Shown here: positions 46,153 through 55,088 of the stretch, one piece after another
Numbering within the stretch: the first letter of the stretch is position 1
Layout of the letters: the number at the start of each line of letters is the position of its first letter
From: Sphingomonadales bacterium
Lineage (GTDB): Bacteria; Pseudomonadota; Alphaproteobacteria; Sphingomonadales; Sphingomonadaceae
Direction of reading: 5' to 3'
DNA: 64,000 nucleotides
NCBI GenBank assembly: GCA_013297725.1
Contig: JAAFIB010000004.1
Coordinates: 22,955 to 86,954 of the forward strand
Notes under the pieces: model-generated
Seen by the model: the letters and a program-made list of their open reading frames with translations, nothing else
Databases searched by the model: none
What the model was told of the DNA's origin: nothing
Translations under genes and position numbers: made by a program

Positions 46153-46611
46153 ATGGTTTCGTTTCGGCACGTGCGATCAAAAATCAGAGTGCGGGGCTTC
46201 AACTGCCATCATATAATACCGCATCAAGTGTCCGATGCTCAAGTATTCGGTATTTTTTTCGGGACGATGAAAAGCTTAGGTTTTTCAGCAAATGATTTCT
46301 GCACAAATGGCATGCATCTGCCATGCGATGAAAAGACCGCCTATATGATCGGTCGCCCAATCCATCGGGGAGGGCATCCCTTATACAATAAGCTTGTTGC
46401 TGAACAGATAGCCCAAATCGAGAGGCTACCCGCGTTGGAGGCGTACACAGCACTCATTGCATTGCTGTCCAACCTGCGTTCGGCCCTTTGCATAGCCAAT
46501 ATGGGGGATCTGAAACTTATCGATGATCAAGTGGAAATGTCGCTGAAACGTGATTTGGAGGCAATCGGTATTTTAGGGATTGCTCGCATGCGGATGCCGC
46601 GATTGCCGTGA
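46153..46611 (+). CDS. AHH-type HNH nuclease-like protein
   Basis: About 152 residues from the ATG at 46153 (a GTG at 46147 is also in frame). The motif CHHIIPHQ near residue 20, then NGMHLPCDE and RPIHRGGHPLYN around 55-80, match the AHH family of HNH/endonuclease VII-fold nucleases. The usual Ala of AHH is a Cys here. All catalytic His appear present. No transport or repeat domain is attached, so it is a stand-alone form, as is found in sphingomonads. It sits between the DUF4261-like gene and a decayed recombinase. DNase or RNase activity is inferred from the fold. Confidence 0.6.
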   Translation: MVSFRHVRSKIRVRGFNCHHIIPHQVSDAQVFGIFFGTMKSLGFSANDFCTNGMHLPCDEKTAYMIGRPIHRGGHPLYNKLVAEQIAQIERLPALEAYTALIALLSNLRSALCIANMGDLKLIDDQVEMSLKRDLEAIGILGIARMRMPRLP

Positions 46612-46837
46612 TGATAGCTAGGATAGCGTATTTGCCTACTGAGCATACGACCACTAACGCGCAGTGCAGACGTTGGGTTGGTTTAAGAGGGATTTATCGA
46701 GCTAGGTACATGGTAATACGTGTCTTCGAGGAGGGCCGTAAACTCAACTCAAAGCTTCTTAATGGCTGGAGCATCAGAAATGACTCGTCGTGGAAGTGCT
46801 GGCTGACTCCAAACCTTAGCCTTGAACGTTAGTGGTA

Positions 46838-46885
46838 GGCAGGATCAGCGTGGAACTCTCCAACTGGCACGACGCTGATCCTGCC
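46838..46885. terminator. 14-bp perfect stem-loop
   Basis: GGCAGGATCAGCGT and ACGCTGATCCTGCC pair perfectly around a 20-nt loop, followed by TTAAAA. It lies about 230 bp after the AHH gene. It may be a terminator or a recombination-related structure (the decayed recombinase is 300 bp away). Confidence 0.4.
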
Positions 46886-47176
46886 TTAAAACAGCTTTTA
46901 GGAAAGTAGACCACGAACCCATCGCACAGCGATGGGGGTAGCTATTACTGATACCGCTGGACGACTGTTTACGCCAACTTTGCGATCATCGCTCGGTTGC
47001 TTAAACACAATTGAAAGCCGAAATTTTTACATTTGCGACGAAATTGGAGAAACGAGCTTCATACTGGCTACTTCTCCAAAGGGCAGCTTTACGAGTTCAT
47101 TCTAAGGGTGACACATCCGATGGCTTCAGGCAGCAGCGTCAAAAGCCTGCGCATTCTTTACAGTCAGTCGATTTCG

Positions 47177-47338
47177 CTAAATATCAAAACGCACTGCAAA
47201 GGATGTTGTATCGTCAACATCGACGCCATGATACTTCTCGGTAGTTTCTGCGTGGCCCAAGAGAATTTGCACTATGCGCAAATTGCCCGCTACCCTGCAA
47301 ATCTTTGGTGCTTCCAAACGCCACACAAGAAATGTCAT
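47177..47338 (-). pseudogene. Decayed 3' end of a tyrosine recombinase (integrase) gene
   Basis: The last 36 codons on the minus strand read GNLRIVQILLGHAETTEKYH, then GVDVDDTT..FAVRFDI, then TAG. This is the C-terminus of a phage-type integrase found widely in alphaproteobacteria (GNLRAVQLLLGH...ST.RYLG.EVDDA): the LLGH box and the catalytic Tyr are kept, with two residues missing between them. Immediately upstream the frame loses homology. A shifted frame near 47344-47380 shows a possible remnant of the HS.RR box (FVTTSCRN). The rest of the gene is absent, replaced by the TonB receptor promoter region. It marks an old integration or deletion event. Confidence 0.65.
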
Positions 47339-47442
47339 GGTTTCGACATGATGTTGTAACGAAACTGATACCTAATCGTCCCCAATCTGTCACACGCCGC
47401 ATCTACCGATAAACTTGATGATTCATTTCAAGGGGTAGATCG

Positions 47443-50337
47443 GTGCAAAGCAAACTGAACGGGGCAGGGTTAAAGGGATTGTTGTTTTGCAGCGCGGCTT
47501 GCTTTGCCTATCCGGCATTTGCGCAAGAAGCGCCCGAGGCGGTTGAGGCACCTGAGGAAGAAGCGATTGTGGTAACGGGCAGCCGCCCGATTGCGGAATC
47601 AGAAGCAGCGGCGCTTGCGGTTCAAAAGAACTCAGATTCGCTTGTTTCCGTGGTTGCCTCGGACGCTGTGGGTCGTTTGCCAGACCAAAACATCGCACAA
47701 GCCGCTGGTCGCCTTCCCGGTCTTGCGGTGGAGCGCGATCAAGGTCAGGCGCGGTATTTGTCGTTGCGCGGTGCGCCGAATTACTGGACGACGTTGTCGT
47801 TCGACGGCATCAATATCGTCAGCCCAGAAGGCCGCGATGCACGTTTTGATAGCATCCCGTCCGCACTTGCTTCACAGATTATTGTTTCCAAAGCAGTGAC
47901 GCCTGACATGCCGGGCGAAACCATTTCGGGTAACGTCAACGTCATCACCCGCTCGCCGCTTGACTACAATGGCTTCCGCATTTCAGGCAAGCTGGGGGCA
48001 GGCAAAGTAGAGCTCGGCAGTCGCGAGGAATATGAAGGTTCGCTGACGCTCTCCAACGTCTTTGATACCAACATGGGCGAGATCGGCGTGCTGCTATCGG
48101 GCAGCTATTATCAGCGCAATATGATCACCGACAATTTCGAGACTGATTGGCGAATTCCATCACGCAGCAACAGCGTGATTCCAGCGAATGTCGCAGATCG
48201 CGATCCTCGCCTTGCCGGCACACCGATCGATCTTCGCCCCGGCTATCTTAATCGCTTTTGGGCGCGTGAAACCGAAAACAAGCTATACCGCCTGACGCGC
48301 AAAAACTGGTCTATATCCGGTCGGGTGGATTTTCGTCCTGACTCCGACAACACCATCTCGCTGCGGACGCTTTATACCATCTTCTCCGACGATGAGGCGC
48401 GCGACAACTACATCTTTGACTTTGACGACCGCCAGAACGATCTGGTCACTAGCGCCGCTGCTTGTGTGGGTGGGCCAACCAGTACACCGACGACAAGTGC
48501 CTATGCGGATGCCTGTAACAACACGCCATTTGCTGGCACAGTCTATGGCATCGACATCAATCAACGTTCGACTTTACGCGCGTTTCGTCAGTCGGTTTTC
48601 ACCAATACGATAGAGGGTAAGCACCGTTTTGGCGATGATTGGGGATTAAAATGGATCGCCAACTATACCAAATCAGTCGATGATCGTTCGGTCGTTGGCG
48701 AAGCTTTTTGGGATAGCCCCAGCACCCGAAATTTACGCCCCACTGTTGCCTATGATTTCACAAATCCCGAACTGGCGCGGGTGCAGCTGTTCACCACGAA
48801 CCAGCTTTCAGGACCGACACGGTTTCAGGCTGGAACACCGGTGACTGCGATCGACAGTTTTACCAAACCGTTGAGCCGGATCCGGTCGTTGGATGCTGTC
48901 GATCCGACCAAGGCCTATACCTTCAAGGCGGAGCTTTCTCGCGATATCGGCCTGTTTGGAGGTGAAGGCACAATTCGCGCCGGTTTCCAATATGACCAGC
49001 GCACAAAAATCAACCGCGAACGCGAATTGTCGCTTAATACAGCGCAAGCCGCAGCGGCTGGAATAAGCACAACCTATCAGGGTTTTTCGCTTGACCGCCC
49101 TTTCCGCGGCGAAATTCCTTTGGGCTATACGTTCCGCTATTTCAGCCAAGACGTGATGCGTGACTCAATTGATCGCGCGCGCACTGTTGGGACTTTCACA
49201 CCACTTGTTAACAATCACTACAATGTTCGCGAACGGGTACTCGCCGGTTATCTGATGGCAAACAGCAAGTTTGACTGGGGCAGCTTTGTAGGGGGCGTGC
49301 GTGTTGAAAAGGTAACTAACCGCGGGCGCGCACTTGCCACTATCCCCGGCGTAACTGGAGAGATTGAGGCCCAGAGCAGTTCAACGATGGCATTCCCCAG
49401 CCTGCATGTGAACTTCGATGTCGCCGACGATCAGAAGCTGCGCATTGGTTTCACCAGCGGCGCTGCGCGCGCCGATTATGATCAGCTACGGCCCAATGTG
49501 GTCGTAAACGATACGGACCAGCGCATTTCCGGCGGCAACCCCTCGGTCAAGCCGGAACGCGCTTATGGTATCGACGCTTATTATGAAGTCTACGCAAAGC
49601 CGCAGGGTTATTTTATGCTCGGCGCGTTCTACAAACGAGTGGAAGATGTGCTCTATACCTCACGTCGTACCTTTGGTTCGGATGCGCTGAACTTTGGGGG
49701 TATTGATCGTTCAGGCTACAGCTTCAGCGGGATTGCCAACGGTGGTAAAGGTCGTATCTTCGGCTTTGAGGCAGCCTTTCAGGCACAGCTTGAACCTTAT
49801 ACCGAACAGCTTGGTTTACCCGACTGGATGGGTGGTTTTGGCATCTCCGCAAACGCGACATGGAACGATTCCAAAGTAACCAAGCCGGCGGTAATTACCG
49901 ATCTGGTCACTTCGGCCACACCGGCACAACCTTTCCAATACGTAACGCCATCGCGCCGTGTGCCGCTGCCAGGCACATCGGAAGTCGCCTATAATGTTGG
50001 CGCCTATTACGAAAAATACGGCCTGTCGCTGCGCCTGCAATATCAGATGCGCACAACTTGGGCCGATGGCTTTGCCGATACGTTAGCCCCCGACGCTGGC
50101 GATACTTACTGGGCCGACGATGACGAGTTGGATTTTTCGGCGCGTTATGAGCTCTCCAAAGGCCTTGAAGTCTATTTTGATGCCTCGAACCTGCTCAACA
50201 ATCCTGGGCGTCGTTACGCTGACCCGTCAAATATCCAGAATGCACTGGGCATAGCGGCACAGCGCAATGGCCAATACACAATCGAATGGGAACAGTTCGG
50301 AAGGCGGTTTACGGGCGGTGTGCGGTTCACTTTCTGA
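47443..50337 (+). CDS. TonB-dependent receptor, phytase-associated
   Basis: A 964-residue outer-membrane receptor from a GTG, with AAGGGG upstream. It has a signal peptide (ending AFA-Q), a TonB-box-like EEAIVVTGS, a plug domain (RLPGLAVERDQGQARYLSLRG, then GNVNVITRSPLD) and a 22-strand barrel ending in GGVRFTF. It would bring a bulky ligand across the outer membrane. The stop overlaps the phytase start (TGATG), so phytate or its dephosphorylation products are the likely ligand. A weak PHO-box-like pair (TCGTCCC and CTGTCAC, 11 nt apart) lies 50-67 bp upstream. Confidence 0.92.
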   Translation: MQSKLNGAGLKGLLFCSAACFAYPAFAQEAPEAVEAPEEEAIVVTGSRPIAESEAAALAVQKNSDSLVSVVASDAVGRLPDQNIAQAAGRLPGLAVERDQGQARYLSLRGAPNYWTTLSFDGINIVSPEGRDARFDSIPSALASQIIVSKAVTPDMPGETISGNVNVITRSPLDYNGFRISGKLGAGKVELGSREEYEGSLTLSNVFDTNMGEIGVLLSGSYYQRNMITDNFETDWRIPSRSNSVIPANVADRDPRLAGTPIDLRPGYLNRFWARETENKLYRLTRKNWSISGRVDFRPDSDNTISLRTLYTIFSDDEARDNYIFDFDDRQNDLVTSAAACVGGPTSTPTTSAYADACNNTPFAGTVYGIDINQRSTLRAFRQSVFTNTIEGKHRFGDDWGLKWIANYTKSVDDRSVVGEAFWDSPSTRNLRPTVAYDFTNPELARVQLFTTNQLSGPTRFQAGTPVTAIDSFTKPLSRIRSLDAVDPTKAYTFKAELSRDIGLFGGEGTIRAGFQYDQRTKINRERELSLNTAQAAAAGISTTYQGFSLDRPFRGEIPLGYTFRYFSQDVMRDSIDRARTVGTFTPLVNNHYNVRERVLAGYLMANSKFDWGSFVGGVRVEKVTNRGRALATIPGVTGEIEAQSSSTMAFPSLHVNFDVADDQKLRIGFTSGAARADYDQLRPNVVVNDTDQRISGGNPSVKPERAYGIDAYYEVYAKPQGYFMLGAFYKRVEDVLYTSRRTFGSDALNFGGIDRSGYSFSGIANGGKGRIFGFEAAFQAQLEPYTEQLGLPDWMGGFGISANATWNDSKVTKPAVITDLVTSATPAQPFQYVTPSRRVPLPGTSEVAYNVGAYYEKYGLSLRLQYQMRTTWADGFADTLAPDAGDTYWADDDELDFSARYELSKGLEVYFDASNLLNNPGRRYADPSNIQNALGIAAQRNGQYTIEWEQFGRRFTGGVRFTF

Positions 50338-51416
50338 TGAACCGCTATACGATAGGACTGCTTGGCTTGGTGGCCGCTACAATCGTTGCGGCACAGGACG
50401 GTGTTGAAACGCCGGTCGAACAGCTGATCGCCAATGCGCTACCTGCAAAGACTGTCATGGCCGTGGCGGAAACAACGCCGGTTGGAAGCGTCGATGATGC
50501 CGCCGATGATCCAGCAATCTGGCGGAATGATGCCGATCCGGCAAAGAGCCTGATTGTCGGGACAGACAAGCGCGCTGGCATTCATGTTTATGATTTGGCC
50601 GGTCAGCAAGTCAGCTTCACGCCTTCGCCAAGGCTCAATAATGTCGATCTGCGCCCTGACGTAACGGTGAACGGTAAACTCTCAGTTCTTGTTGCGGCCA
50701 GCGACCGGCGTGATGAACTGAATGCTGCAATCGCTTTGTTCACGCTCGATACCAATGCCCGCAAGCTGGTACCGCTGGCCAACCTTCCTGTCGGGCCGGG
50801 TGAGGCCTATGGCATGTGCCTTTGGCAGCGAAAGGGGGACGGTCGGCTTTACGCGTTTCTTGTCCTGAAGGACGGACGTATCGATCAGGTTGCACTGGAC
50901 ATTTCTGGCTCCGCCGTCACAGGAAAAGTCGTGCGCCAAATGAAACTTGGCACTCAATCCGAAGGTTGTGTTGTCGACGACCGCACCGGGCTGTTGTATG
51001 TGGCCGAGGAAGATATCGGCCTGTGGCGGTTCGATGCCCGGCCAAATGGTTCAACCAAGCCCAAGGCGCTTGGCCGCGCCGATGGCAAGCAACTGGTTGC
51101 TGATGCAGAGGGCTTAGCGATTGTTCCCGCTGGAAAATCGGGCGGCTATCTGCTGGCGTCAAGCCAAGGCGATTACGCCTATACGCTCTATCGATTGCGC
51201 GATGGTCGCTATGTCGGCCGCTTTCGCATCGCGGATGGGCCGAAGGGCAAAGGCGTTGACGGCGTTCAGGAAACTGATGGGCTGGAACTGCATTTGGGTC
51301 ACTTTGGGCCCGATTATCCCGGCGGCCTTCTGGTTGTTCAGGATGGCGATAACAGCCCGGAAACGCAGAACTTCAAATATGTGTCATGGACTACGGTATC
51401 GGAGGCGCTGTTCTAG
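50337..51416 (+). CDS. Beta-propeller phytase (3-phytase)
   Basis: A 359-residue exported protein: signal peptide (VAATIVAA-QDG), then six-bladed propeller with the family hallmark DDPAIW...PAKSLIVGTDKRAGIHVYDL. Acidic Ca-binding residues appear in EDIGLWRF, ADAEGLAI and DGVQETDGLE. It releases phosphate from phytate in the periplasm or outside. Start ATG overlaps the receptor stop. The 3' end overlaps the convergent ppx gene by 26 bp. Confidence 0.92.
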   Translation: MNRYTIGLLGLVAATIVAAQDGVETPVEQLIANALPAKTVMAVAETTPVGSVDDAADDPAIWRNDADPAKSLIVGTDKRAGIHVYDLAGQQVSFTPSPRLNNVDLRPDVTVNGKLSVLVAASDRRDELNAAIALFTLDTNARKLVPLANLPVGPGEAYGMCLWQRKGDGRLYAFLVLKDGRIDQVALDISGSAVTGKVVRQMKLGTQSEGCVVDDRTGLLYVAEEDIGLWRFDARPNGSTKPKALGRADGKQLVADAEGLAIVPAGKSGGYLLASSQGDYAYTLYRLRDGRYVGRFRIADGPKGKGVDGVQETDGLELHLGHFGPDYPGGLLVVQDGDNSPETQNFKYVSWTTVSEALF

Positions 51417-52854
51417 GCTCTGTTTTAGTTAGTGCTTCTTTCAGATGCTTTAGCCGTTTGCGCACCGTGCTAGAATCAAAATTCGTCATATCGGTATCAT
51501 AAGTCAAAACCGGTTCATTGTCCTTTTTTGAAAGAGTAACACCGGCCAAGGCGCTGCCCGTTCCACCGTCCAGACGTTGCGCAAGCCTGACGGCCAAGCC
51601 CCATTTTGTTGCGCAGTCGAGCAACTCGTCAGATGCCAAAAGACTGAGTAACACGGGCCGAGGTCGTTTACCGCCATAGGCCGCATAAAGCCCGGTAGCG
51701 ATCATGGCGCGATCACCCGCGGTTAGACCCGGCCAGTTGCCTTCCAATGCAAGCTCCGCTGCATGCTCGGCGCGATATTCTGGATGGCTGTTCCATACGC
51801 TGTCCGCCAACAGGCATACTGCATGACGCAGGCGTTGCAGATTTGGCGGGTCATCGTCAAACAAAGGCGCGATCCATTCCGCGATGCGATCACCATGATA
51901 GGCAAAGCGCGATAGGCGCGCACCTTCGTGCCGTGCCGCCGCGATCAGTGGATCTTCGCTACGCGCATCTTTTGATAGGCGATCGAACAATAATCCTTCG
52001 CGCAAACCGTAAACACTGACCACCAGCTCGCTGGGCTTCAGCACGCGTACCAACGCTTCGATTGTCAGCAGGGAATAGGGCATGAATGGAAGGCGCAGTT
52101 CGGAAACAATTCCTAATTGTTCCATCGCTTCACGGATATTGACGATCTTTGCCAAATCGGTCGTTGCGTCGGTGGGCATTACATAGTTGGAAAGGATGGA
52201 CAGCGGATAATCGGTGACGTGCATGTGCAACCGCCCGAGTGTTCGCCATGCACCGCCAACCAGATGCAGCGGCAAGCCGGTTTGCACTTCGAAAGCGCCA
52301 TGTGCAGTAATGGCCGCCTCGATATCCTGCGCGAGCGACTTTGGGCTGGCATCGACGCGTTTTGACAAAGGAATGGTTCCAAGTGGCATGGATAGTGGTT
52401 GCCGTGGTTCGCCATCGATAATCTTGGCGAGCTCAAGGCTGCCTCCGCCCTGATCCGCAACATATCCGGTTGCTGACGGCATATCACATACCACACCAAG
52501 CGCCGATGCCAATGCCTCTGCTTCGCCGCTGATCAGCTCTATCGGAATGCCTGCATTCGCAGCTTTTTCAAGAAATTCGGCACCGTTTGTGGCGCGCCGG
52601 GTCGCCTCGGTTGCGACAATACGCCGTTCGCCAACCTGCATCGCTTTGGTCAGCGCGTCAAAACGAACCAGCGTTGCGACCGCTGCTTTCATGACCTTTG
52701 CGTCGATCTCGCCTGTGCGGTCTACACTATCACCAAGCGCGATCCGGGCTTTTTCGTTATAGATTGGCATCGGCGCACGCGGAGGGCCGCCATATACAAC
52801 CAGACGGATTGCGTTCGATCCAATATCAATAACTGCACGCGGAGACGGAATCAT
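51391..52854 (-). CDS. ppx: Exopolyphosphatase, Ppx/GppA family
   Basis: A 487-residue ASKHA-fold phosphatase. The motifs are AVIDIGSNAIRLVVY (phosphate 1), the catalytic Glu in ATEATRRATNG and phosphate 2 GYVADQGGGSLELAKI. The C-terminal HD-like half is present (about residues 310-480). It removes phosphate from polyphosphate or hydrolyses pppGpp. It starts 15 nt after the ppk stop, so the pair is co-transcribed. Confidence 0.93.
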   Translation of the reverse strand: MIPSPRAVIDIGSNAIRLVVYGGPPRAPMPIYNEKARIALGDSVDRTGEIDAKVMKAAVATLVRFDALTKAMQVGERRIVATEATRRATNGAEFLEKAANAGIPIELISGEAEALASALGVVCDMPSATGYVADQGGGSLELAKIIDGEPRQPLSMPLGTIPLSKRVDASPKSLAQDIEAAITAHGAFEVQTGLPLHLVGGAWRTLGRLHMHVTDYPLSILSNYVMPTDATTDLAKIVNIREAMEQLGIVSELRLPFMPYSLLTIEALVRVLKPSELVVSVYGLREGLLFDRLSKDARSEDPLIAAARHEGARLSRFAYHGDRIAEWIAPLFDDDPPNLQRLRHAVCLLADSVWNSHPEYRAEHAAELALEGNWPGLTAGDRAMIATGLYAAYGGKRPRPVLLSLLASDELLDCATKWGLAVRLAQRLDGGTGSALAGVTLSKKDNEPVLTYDTDMTNFDSSTVRKRLKHLKEALTKTEPRTAPPIP

Positions 52855-52869
52855 GCCCGGTGACTAGGC

Positions 52870-55008
52870 TTACTGGCGAATAAGGTCCAGCTTTGGAACA
52901 TCGTTGCGTTCAGCCAATGCCCCGCCGCGACCGGACAATGACGGATTGGTCATGAAATATTGGTGCAAATTGAACCGGCGCCCCTTGATCGTCACCTTCT
53001 CATATTCGCCAGAGGGTAGCAGACGCCAGCTTTGTTCGTTGTCGATCAAATTGGCGACCATCACCTGATCAAGAACTTGGTCGTGCACAGTCGGGTTTTC
53101 TATGGGCAGCATGTATTCGACGCGGCGGTCAAAGTTGCGCCCCATCCAGTCGGCGGACGAGATAAATACACGGGCATTGGGGTTGGGCATCTCGTGACCG
53201 TTACCGAATGCCCAGATGCGACTATGCTCCAGAAAGCGCCCGACAATCGACTTCACCCTGATCCGCGATGACATGCCCTTTACGCCCGGACGCAGGCAGC
53301 AAATGCCGCGCACGACAAGGTCGATTTCCACGCCTGCTTCGCTTGCTTCATATAGTTTTTCGATCACCCGTTCATCGACGAGCGAATTGAGCTTGGCCCA
53401 GACCGAGGCAGGCTTTCCCTTTTTGGCAAAGCCGATCTCGGTGTCGATCAGTGAAAGGATCTTCTCGCGCATGCCCAGCGGACTCATCGACAGCATTTCT
53501 AGATTTTCGGGTTCAAGATAGCCTGTAACGAAATTGAAAATCTGCCCGGCATCGCTGCCAAGACGAGGATCAGCGGTGAAGAAGCTGAGGTCTGTATAAA
53601 TGCGCGCGGTTATGGGGTGATAATTGCCTGTGCCAAAGTGGCAGTACGTCCGCATGCCGCCATTTTCGCGGCGAACGACAAGCGAAATTTTGGCATGCGT
53701 CTTCATATCGACAAAGCCGTAAATCACTTGAACGCCAGAATTTTCGAGCTGCGATGCCCATAACAAATTTTGCTCTTCGTCAAAGCGGGCCTTGAGTTCG
53801 ACAACAGCCGTCACCGATTTTCCAGCCTCCGCTGCATCACACAATGCGCGAATGACTGCTGACTGTTTGCCCGCACGATACAGTATCTGCTTGATCGCAA
53901 TCACATCGGGGTCAGCTGCTGCTTGCTGCAAAAAGGCAAGCACAACGTCAAAACTCTCATAAGGGTGATGAACAATGATATCCTTTTGCCGGATAGCGGC
54001 AAAGCAATCGCCATCTTGTTCAAGGATACGTTCGGGAAAGCGTGGCGTATAGGGTTTGAATTTCAGCGCCTTACGGTCTTCCTCGACAAGCTGAGCCAGA
54101 TCGCCAATGCCCAGAAAACCTATCGTTTCGGTCGCAATCGATCTTTCTCCGCCAAGTGCTTCGCGGATCAGTTTTTGCAAACGAACAGGCAGCCCTTTTT
54201 GCATTTTCAGCCGTATCACTCTGCCTCTGCGTCTACGTTTTATCGCGCTGCGGAAATGGCGAACCAGATCTTCGGCTTCTTCCTCAATCTCTATATCGCT
54301 ATCGCGGATGATGCGGAACGCTCCGGCCGCGAGCAGTTTGTGCTCGGGAAACATCAGCCTGACATAAGACTTGATCAATTCTTCAATCGGCACAAAGTTA
54401 CGGCGCACCCCGGGCACACGGACAAAGCGCGGCAACGCCGACGGGATCATGATCAACTCGCGCACCAGTTCATTGTCGCGTAGTCTGCGCATCTCAAGAA
54501 TAACGCTAAGCCCCTGATTGGGAATGAAAGGAAAGGGGTGAGCCGGATCAAGCGCTTGTGGGGTCAGCACGGGCAAGATTTGCTCGCGGAAATATTGTTC
54601 AACTACGGGCTCAGCTTTCTTGCCGATTTCCGACGGCTCGATGACGGAGATGCCTTCATTAGCCAGCTGTTTGCGTAGTTGCTGCCATAGTTTTTGCTGA
54701 TCAGCCATCAACGCATCGGCTTCCTCGCCAATCGCCTCCAGCTGCTCACTCGCGGACATGCCATCCATCGATAGCTCTTCGATCTTGCGCTGCTGCTGCC
54801 CGCGAAGGCCGGCAACGCGCACCATGAAAAACTCGTCAAGGTTGCTACCGGATATCGAAAGGAAGCGCAGCCTTTCCAGCAGGGGATGGCTGCGATTTGC
54901 AGCCTCTGCCAGAACACGGCGGTTGAACTTCAACCAGCTAAGTTCGCGGTTAAAATATCGCACTTCAGGTTGTTCCGGTTCGAAAACCGCTATCGCTTTA
55001 CGCGCCAA
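52870..55008 (-). CDS. ppk1: Polyphosphate kinase 1
   Basis: A 712-residue membrane-associated kinase. It opens RYFNRELSWLKFNRRVL, and the catalytic autophosphorylated His lies in the segment VDMKTHAKISLVVRRE, with further family motifs in FDEEQNLLWASQLENSGVQV. It makes polyphosphate reversibly from ATP. The start is a TTG at 55008, chosen because AGGAGG lies 5 nt before it and the first residues (MARKAIAVFEPEQPE) are typical. A PHO-box-like element lies about 42 nt upstream. Confidence 0.95.
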   Translation of the reverse strand: MARKAIAVFEPEQPEVRYFNRELSWLKFNRRVLAEAANRSHPLLERLRFLSISGSNLDEFFMVRVAGLRGQQQRKIEELSMDGMSASEQLEAIGEEADALMADQQKLWQQLRKQLANEGISVIEPSEIGKKAEPVVEQYFREQILPVLTPQALDPAHPFPFIPNQGLSVILEMRRLRDNELVRELIMIPSALPRFVRVPGVRRNFVPIEELIKSYVRLMFPEHKLLAAGAFRIIRDSDIEIEEEAEDLVRHFRSAIKRRRRGRVIRLKMQKGLPVRLQKLIREALGGERSIATETIGFLGIGDLAQLVEEDRKALKFKPYTPRFPERILEQDGDCFAAIRQKDIIVHHPYESFDVVLAFLQQAAADPDVIAIKQILYRAGKQSAVIRALCDAAEAGKSVTAVVELKARFDEEQNLLWASQLENSGVQVIYGFVDMKTHAKISLVVRRENGGMRTYCHFGTGNYHPITARIYTDLSFFTADPRLGSDAGQIFNFVTGYLEPENLEMLSMSPLGMREKILSLIDTEIGFAKKGKPASVWAKLNSLVDERVIEKLYEASEAGVEIDLVVRGICCLRPGVKGMSSRIRVKSIVGRFLEHSRIWAFGNGHEMPNPNARVFISSADWMGRNFDRRVEYMLPIENPTVHDQVLDQVMVANLIDNEQSWRLLPSGEYEKVTIKGRRFNLHQYFMTNPSLSGRGGALAERNDVPKLDLIRQ

Positions 55009-55049
55009 TCATTCCTCCTGTCGCAGGCGCATTGCTTTGCGGGGTATAT

Positions 55050-55067
55050 GTTACAGAATTGCGACAG
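55050..55067 (-). promoter_or_regulatory. PHO-box-like element upstream of ppk1
   Basis: On the minus strand CTGTCGC, a 4-nt spacer (AATT) and CTGTAAC: two 7-nt repeats at 11-nt spacing, matching the PhoB box in 11 of 14 positions. It ends 41 nt before the ppk1 start codon. Control by PhoB is known for ppk in several proteobacteria and is inferred here. Confidence 0.5.
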
Positions 55068-55088
55068 TTTTGTAAGTGTTGAAGACTG

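Larger units (their letters stand above)
46612..47442. other. 830-bp stretch without an intact gene
   Basis: Holds a long hairpin (46838-46885), a small one (CCATCGC with GCGATGG near 46918-46934), and the decayed 3' end of a recombinase gene on the minus strand. The other frames of 60-110 codons here show no domain-like pattern or ribosome-binding site. The right end includes the promoter and ribosome-binding site (AAGGGG) of the TonB receptor. Confidence 0.5.

Noticed and set aside
47033..47359. 108-codon plus-strand frame near the TonB receptor
   Set aside because: The minus strand of the same DNA carries a recognisable integrase C-terminus, so this frame is its antisense shadow.
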